64,000 nucleotides of DNA from JAFGRU01 sp016934985 (GTDB taxonomy: Bacteria; Desulfobacterota; Desulfuromonadia; Desulfuromonadales; JAAYDE01). Shown here one piece after another: positions 61,088-64,000 of the stretch. The first letter of the stretch is position 1, and every line of letters starts with the position of its first letter. The notes beneath the pieces are model-generated. The model ran no database searches, was not told the DNA's origin, and saw nothing but the letters and a program-made list of their open reading frames with translations. The stretch spans positions 1-64,000 of the forward strand of contig CAXXJQ010000005.1 in the NCBI GenBank assembly GCA_963665045.2, read 5' to 3'. The translations under genes and the position numbers were made by a program.

Positions 61088-62848
61088 CTATTCAATAAAA
61101 CTCTTCAAGCGCCGTGCGCGGCTCGGATGGCGAAGTTTGCGAAGAGCTTTGGCCTCGATCTGCCGGATGCGCTCGCGGGTAACGGCAAAATCCTGTCCAA
61201 CCTCCTCAAGGGTATGATCCGACTTTTCGCCGATACCAAAACGCATCCTAAGGACCTTCTCCTCGCGCGGCGTTAGAGTATGGAGAACCTGTGAGGTCTG
61301 GTCTGTCAGATTCCCCTTGATAACAGCCTCCAAAGGCGAAACCGCTTTTTTATCCTCGATGAAGTCACCCAAGGACGAATCCTCCTCCTCACCGATAGGT
61401 GTTTCAAGACTGATGGGTTCTTTGGCGATTTTCAAAACCCGGCGCACCTTTTCCAGAGGAAGCTCCATTTTCTCGGCAATTTCTTCAGGCATCGGCTCGC
61501 GGCCAATTTCCTGGACCAACTGCCTACTGGTGCGGACCAGCTTGTTGATGGTCTCGATCATATGTACCGGGATGCGGATGGTCCGGGCCTGATCGGCAAT
61601 AGCCCGGGTGATGGCCTGCCGGATCCACCAGGTGGCGTAGGTGGAAAACTTGTAGCCGCGCTGGTATTCGAACTTGTCAACCGCTTTCATCAACCCGATG
61701 TTGCCTTCCTGGATCAGATCCAGGAACTGAAGACCGCGATTGGTATATTTTTTTGCAATGGAAACCACCAAGCGCAGGTTGGCCTCGACCAGTTCCGATT
61801 TCGCTCTTTTGGCCTTGACCTCACCTTTCCGGACTTCCCTCAAAGCCTCCAAAAGCTCATACGGAGCGAAACCCGACTCCTCTTCCACCTCAAGGAATTT
61901 CCGCCGCACACTCTGGAGGCGCTTTTCAACTCCATGCATGGTTTCATGGCTGACGCCAAACTCCTGGTAGTACTCCTCGATACTCTTTTCATCCGATTGG
62001 AAAAACTCGAGAAGCGGCCCTCTTTTCTCAGGATCAAAACCCAGTTCTTTTTCACAAACACCAATTTCGGCGTTCCCCTTGGCCACGATTAGAGACAATT
62101 CCTTGAGATGACCAATGATTTTATCGACCTGGTGATCCTTCAAACGGATCTGTCTGATAAGTTCTGCCGTCTCAGTTTTTAGCGCCACGATCTCACTGTT
62201 CAGTTCTTCCGCCTCGGCAGCAGAGCCCGCCTGGGCAACCCGCTCCCGGATCTGGGAAAAGCGCTCATCGAGATTCGAGATGGAGTCCAGTATGCCGAGA
62301 ATACGCTGCCGGTGTTTTTCACCCTCCTCGGCACCCTCTTCCTCGTCGTAGGCCTTGGTTACTTCAGAAACGCTGATCTCGTCTTTTTCCAGCTCTTCCC
62401 GAAGGCTCAACAGATTTTTGACAGCGATGGGGGTCCGCAAAATCACACTGGTGACCCGACTGTCGCCTTCCTCTATGCGTTTGGCAATCTCCACCTCGCC
62501 CTCACGGGTGAGCAGGGATACCTGCCCCATCTCACGCAGGTACATACGGACCGGATCGCTTGTGCGTCCGAGCATGCCGGCTTCAAATTCGGTTTCTTCC
62601 TCTTCCTCTTCCTGGCTTTCATCAATGTCGTCATTAAAGGAACACGTCTTCTGAAGGGCTATGTTTTGCTCTGACTCCACAACCTCAATATCCATTTCAC
62701 CAAACATGCTCATCACATCGTCCAGTTGTTCAGATGAAATCATATCCGCGGGAAGCATATCGTTCACCTCGTCAAAGGTCAGAAAGCCCTTTTCCTTCCC
62801 CAGATCGATCAACTGCTGGACTTCTTCAATGCCATTCTTTTTGCCCAT
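61088..62848 (-). CDS. rpoD: Primary sigma factor RpoD (sigma-70)
   Basis: This 586-residue protein has the full set of sigma-70 regions: 1.1 near 5-60, 1.2 near 95-125 (DPVRMYLREMGQVSLLTREG), a non-conserved acidic stretch, 2.1-2.4 (FLDLIQEGNIGLMKAVDKFE, TYATWWIRQAITRAIADQAR), 3 and 4.2 (DFAVTRERIRQIEAKALRKL). AAGGGGGAAA precedes the ATG. It directs RNA polymerase to housekeeping promoters. It lies 68 bp after dnaG on the same strand, the common dnaG-rpoD arrangement. Confidence 0.97.
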   Translation of the reverse strand: MGKKNGIEEVQQLIDLGKEKGFLTFDEVNDMLPADMISSEQLDDVMSMFGEMDIEVVESEQNIALQKTCSFNDDIDESQEEEEEETEFEAGMLGRTSDPVRMYLREMGQVSLLTREGEVEIAKRIEEGDSRVTSVILRTPIAVKNLLSLREELEKDEISVSEVTKAYDEEEGAEEGEKHRQRILGILDSISNLDERFSQIRERVAQAGSAAEAEELNSEIVALKTETAELIRQIRLKDHQVDKIIGHLKELSLIVAKGNAEIGVCEKELGFDPEKRGPLLEFFQSDEKSIEEYYQEFGVSHETMHGVEKRLQSVRRKFLEVEEESGFAPYELLEALREVRKGEVKAKRAKSELVEANLRLVVSIAKKYTNRGLQFLDLIQEGNIGLMKAVDKFEYQRGYKFSTYATWWIRQAITRAIADQARTIRIPVHMIETINKLVRTSRQLVQEIGREPMPEEIAEKMELPLEKVRRVLKIAKEPISLETPIGEEEDSSLGDFIEDKKAVSPLEAVIKGNLTDQTSQVLHTLTPREEKVLRMRFGIGEKSDHTLEEVGQDFAVTRERIRQIEAKALRKLRHPSRARRLKSFIE

Positions 62849-62916
62849 TATGTCGTTTCCCCCTTGATCCTGAAATTTTGAATCATTTCCGGGTCTTCTT
62901 TTTGTATTTGTTAACC

Positions 62917-64000
62917 TTAATTTCTCAGGCTATTTTCCAGTTCCGTTTTCTCAATGAGGTACGCCTCCCGGCTTGGCTTGTCGCCCTTTTTGTCTGCTTC
63001 CATGATGAGACGGGTGAGCTCATTGTGCCTCTTTTTTTGCGGCTCTAACCGCAATTTTCTACAAACATCCACGAAAATTTTCTCTGTCCCCTCATCAAGA
63101 GCACAAAGGTCCTGGTGGAATATTTCCGTGATGATTTTTTTCTGCTCTTCCGTCAATTCCAGGAGCGTCATCGCCTGCGAAGAATTGACCACATTTTCAT
63201 CAATTCCCAGAAAAAGGTCCGCCAGGTTTCTACGTTCTGCATCGGAAAAAAACTTTTCCGACCCCTCTTCTGCAATTTCTTTCCTAAATTCCGCCTTGAC
63301 CGCCAAAATTACAAGCAGCAGGTTCTGATCCTTCATCGCCGCAGAAAACTTTTTTGGAGGCGTAGAATGAAGGGAAGAGCTTTCCGGTGAAAGCCGCTGA
63401 ATTTTTCGACGACTTCCAGACTTCTCGCCAGACTGTAAAAAAGCGACATCCAATCCTGTTTTCTCAGCCAGTTCCTGAAGATAAAGGCGACGCTCAACTG
63501 AACTGCCCAACAAGTTCAACTTGGCAAGGATCAGCTCGACGGCCCGGGCCCGGCTTTCCGGGTCCTTCCCATAAAGCTGCAACACCTCATCCATATAAAC
63601 AGCCAATGCCGGACGAGCTTCCGAAAGCCTGCTGCGGAAGGCCTCAGCACCGTGTTTCTTCAGATAAGAATCCGGATCCTCGCCGGCCTCCAGATTGACC
63701 ATGGCCACGGACAATCCTTCTTTGAGAAGCACCTCCATGCCCCGAAAAGCAGCTTTCCGGCCTGCTTTATCCTGATCGAAAAGCAGAATAACCTTGCGGG
63801 TGTAACGCCGCAACATCCCCGCATGTTCCGGAGTCAGGGCCGTGCCGCAGGTTGCGGCGACATTTCCCACCCCGGCCTCGGCAACTGCCAGGAGATCAAA
63901 ATAACCTTCCACCAGAATGCATTCTTCCTCGCGCCGAATCGCATCCCTTGCCTGGGAAAGGCCGTAAAGGGTCCGAGCTTTACTGTAGATTTCAGATTCC
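62917..64000 (-). CDS. dnaG: DNA primase DnaG, C-terminal part (cut by window edge)
   Basis: The frame is open to the right edge, so the N-terminal zinc-binding and RNA polymerase domains are missing from view. The visible 360 residues start at ESEIYSKARTLYGLS. The TOPRIM part includes CILVEGYFDLLAVAEAGVGN and KVILLFDQDKAGRKA (the DxD acidic pair). The C-terminal ~150 residues correspond to the helicase-binding domain. It is followed on the same strand by rpoD. Confidence 0.96.
   Translation of the reverse strand, partial: ESEIYSKARTLYGLSQARDAIRREEECILVEGYFDLLAVAEAGVGNVAATCGTALTPEHAGMLRRYTRKVILLFDQDKAGRKAAFRGMEVLLKEGLSVAMVNLEAGEDPDSYLKKHGAEAFRSRLSEARPALAVYMDEVLQLYGKDPESRARAVELILAKLNLLGSSVERRLYLQELAEKTGLDVAFLQSGEKSGSRRKIQRLSPESSSLHSTPPKKFSAAMKDQNLLLVILAVKAEFRKEIAEEGSEKFFSDAERRNLADLFLGIDENVVNSSQAMTLLELTEEQKKIITEIFHQDLCALDEGTEKIFVDVCRKLRLEPQKKRHNELTRLIMEADKKGDKPSREAYLIEKTELENSLRN

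Noticed and set aside
1..64000. CRISPR arrays, insertion sequences, phage genes
   Set aside because: No regularly spaced repeats, no transposase or integrase, and no phage structural gene were seen; the repeats found are non-coding and dispersed.

Overview
The window looks like chromosome of an anaerobic Deltaproteobacterium (Desulfobacterota), most likely a Desulfuromonadales member (Geobacter, Pelobacter or Desulfuromonas type). The clues are a GSU3473-type small protein, the dnaG-rpoD-tRNA arrangement, a complete gspC-N type II secretion operon, and an 'orange protein' (Orp)-like sigma-54 cluster known from strict anaerobes. The taxonomic call is inference from gene content. No replicon or phage marker and no CRISPR array was seen.

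Layout. 1-8986 (minus strand) is an envelope/extracellular locus: a truncated beta-helix protein, a tandem rhodanese protein without catalytic cysteines, a 1913-residue modular surface protein with 11 C-terminal repeats, and a transglutaminase-like protein. 9297-10176 holds a solo LuxR-type regulator with a near-canonical lux box over its own ribosome binding site. 10756-22643 is a twelve-gene type II secretion operon, gspC to gspN, with a dispersed repeat fused in frame into the gspI leader. 22763-26636 carries lon and trpS, separated by an apparently independent structured small RNA with its own promoter and terminator. 26756-31252 holds a DUF2959 lipoprotein, arginase plus an ornithine-cyclodeaminase-type enzyme (arginine to proline), and a TAXI binding protein. 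31353-43306 is a mixed accessory stretch of small envelope, hypothetical and transport genes with several families of dispersed non-coding repeats. 43442-45479 is a upp-uraA uracil salvage operon.

48304-52672 is an eight-gene minus-strand operon: three NifX/Orp-like proteins, two ferredoxin-containing MinD-type ATPases, DUF5320, an FmdB-like zinc ribbon and TrmO. It is preceded by a GG-N10-GC sigma-54 promoter and by the gene for a PAS-AAA-FIS activator. Beyond that activator, a second GG-N10-GC promoter with a 22-bp upstream palindrome appears to drive a structured RNA of about 185 nt that ends in a 12-bp terminator. I consider this the best candidate for an undescribed element in the window.

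55427-64000 is mostly housekeeping: phosphofructokinase, a metalloprotease-like protein, a HIT protein, the RNase P RNA, a coiled-coil zinc ribbon protein, a Nif3 protein, a CAU tRNA, rpoD and the 3' part of dnaG.
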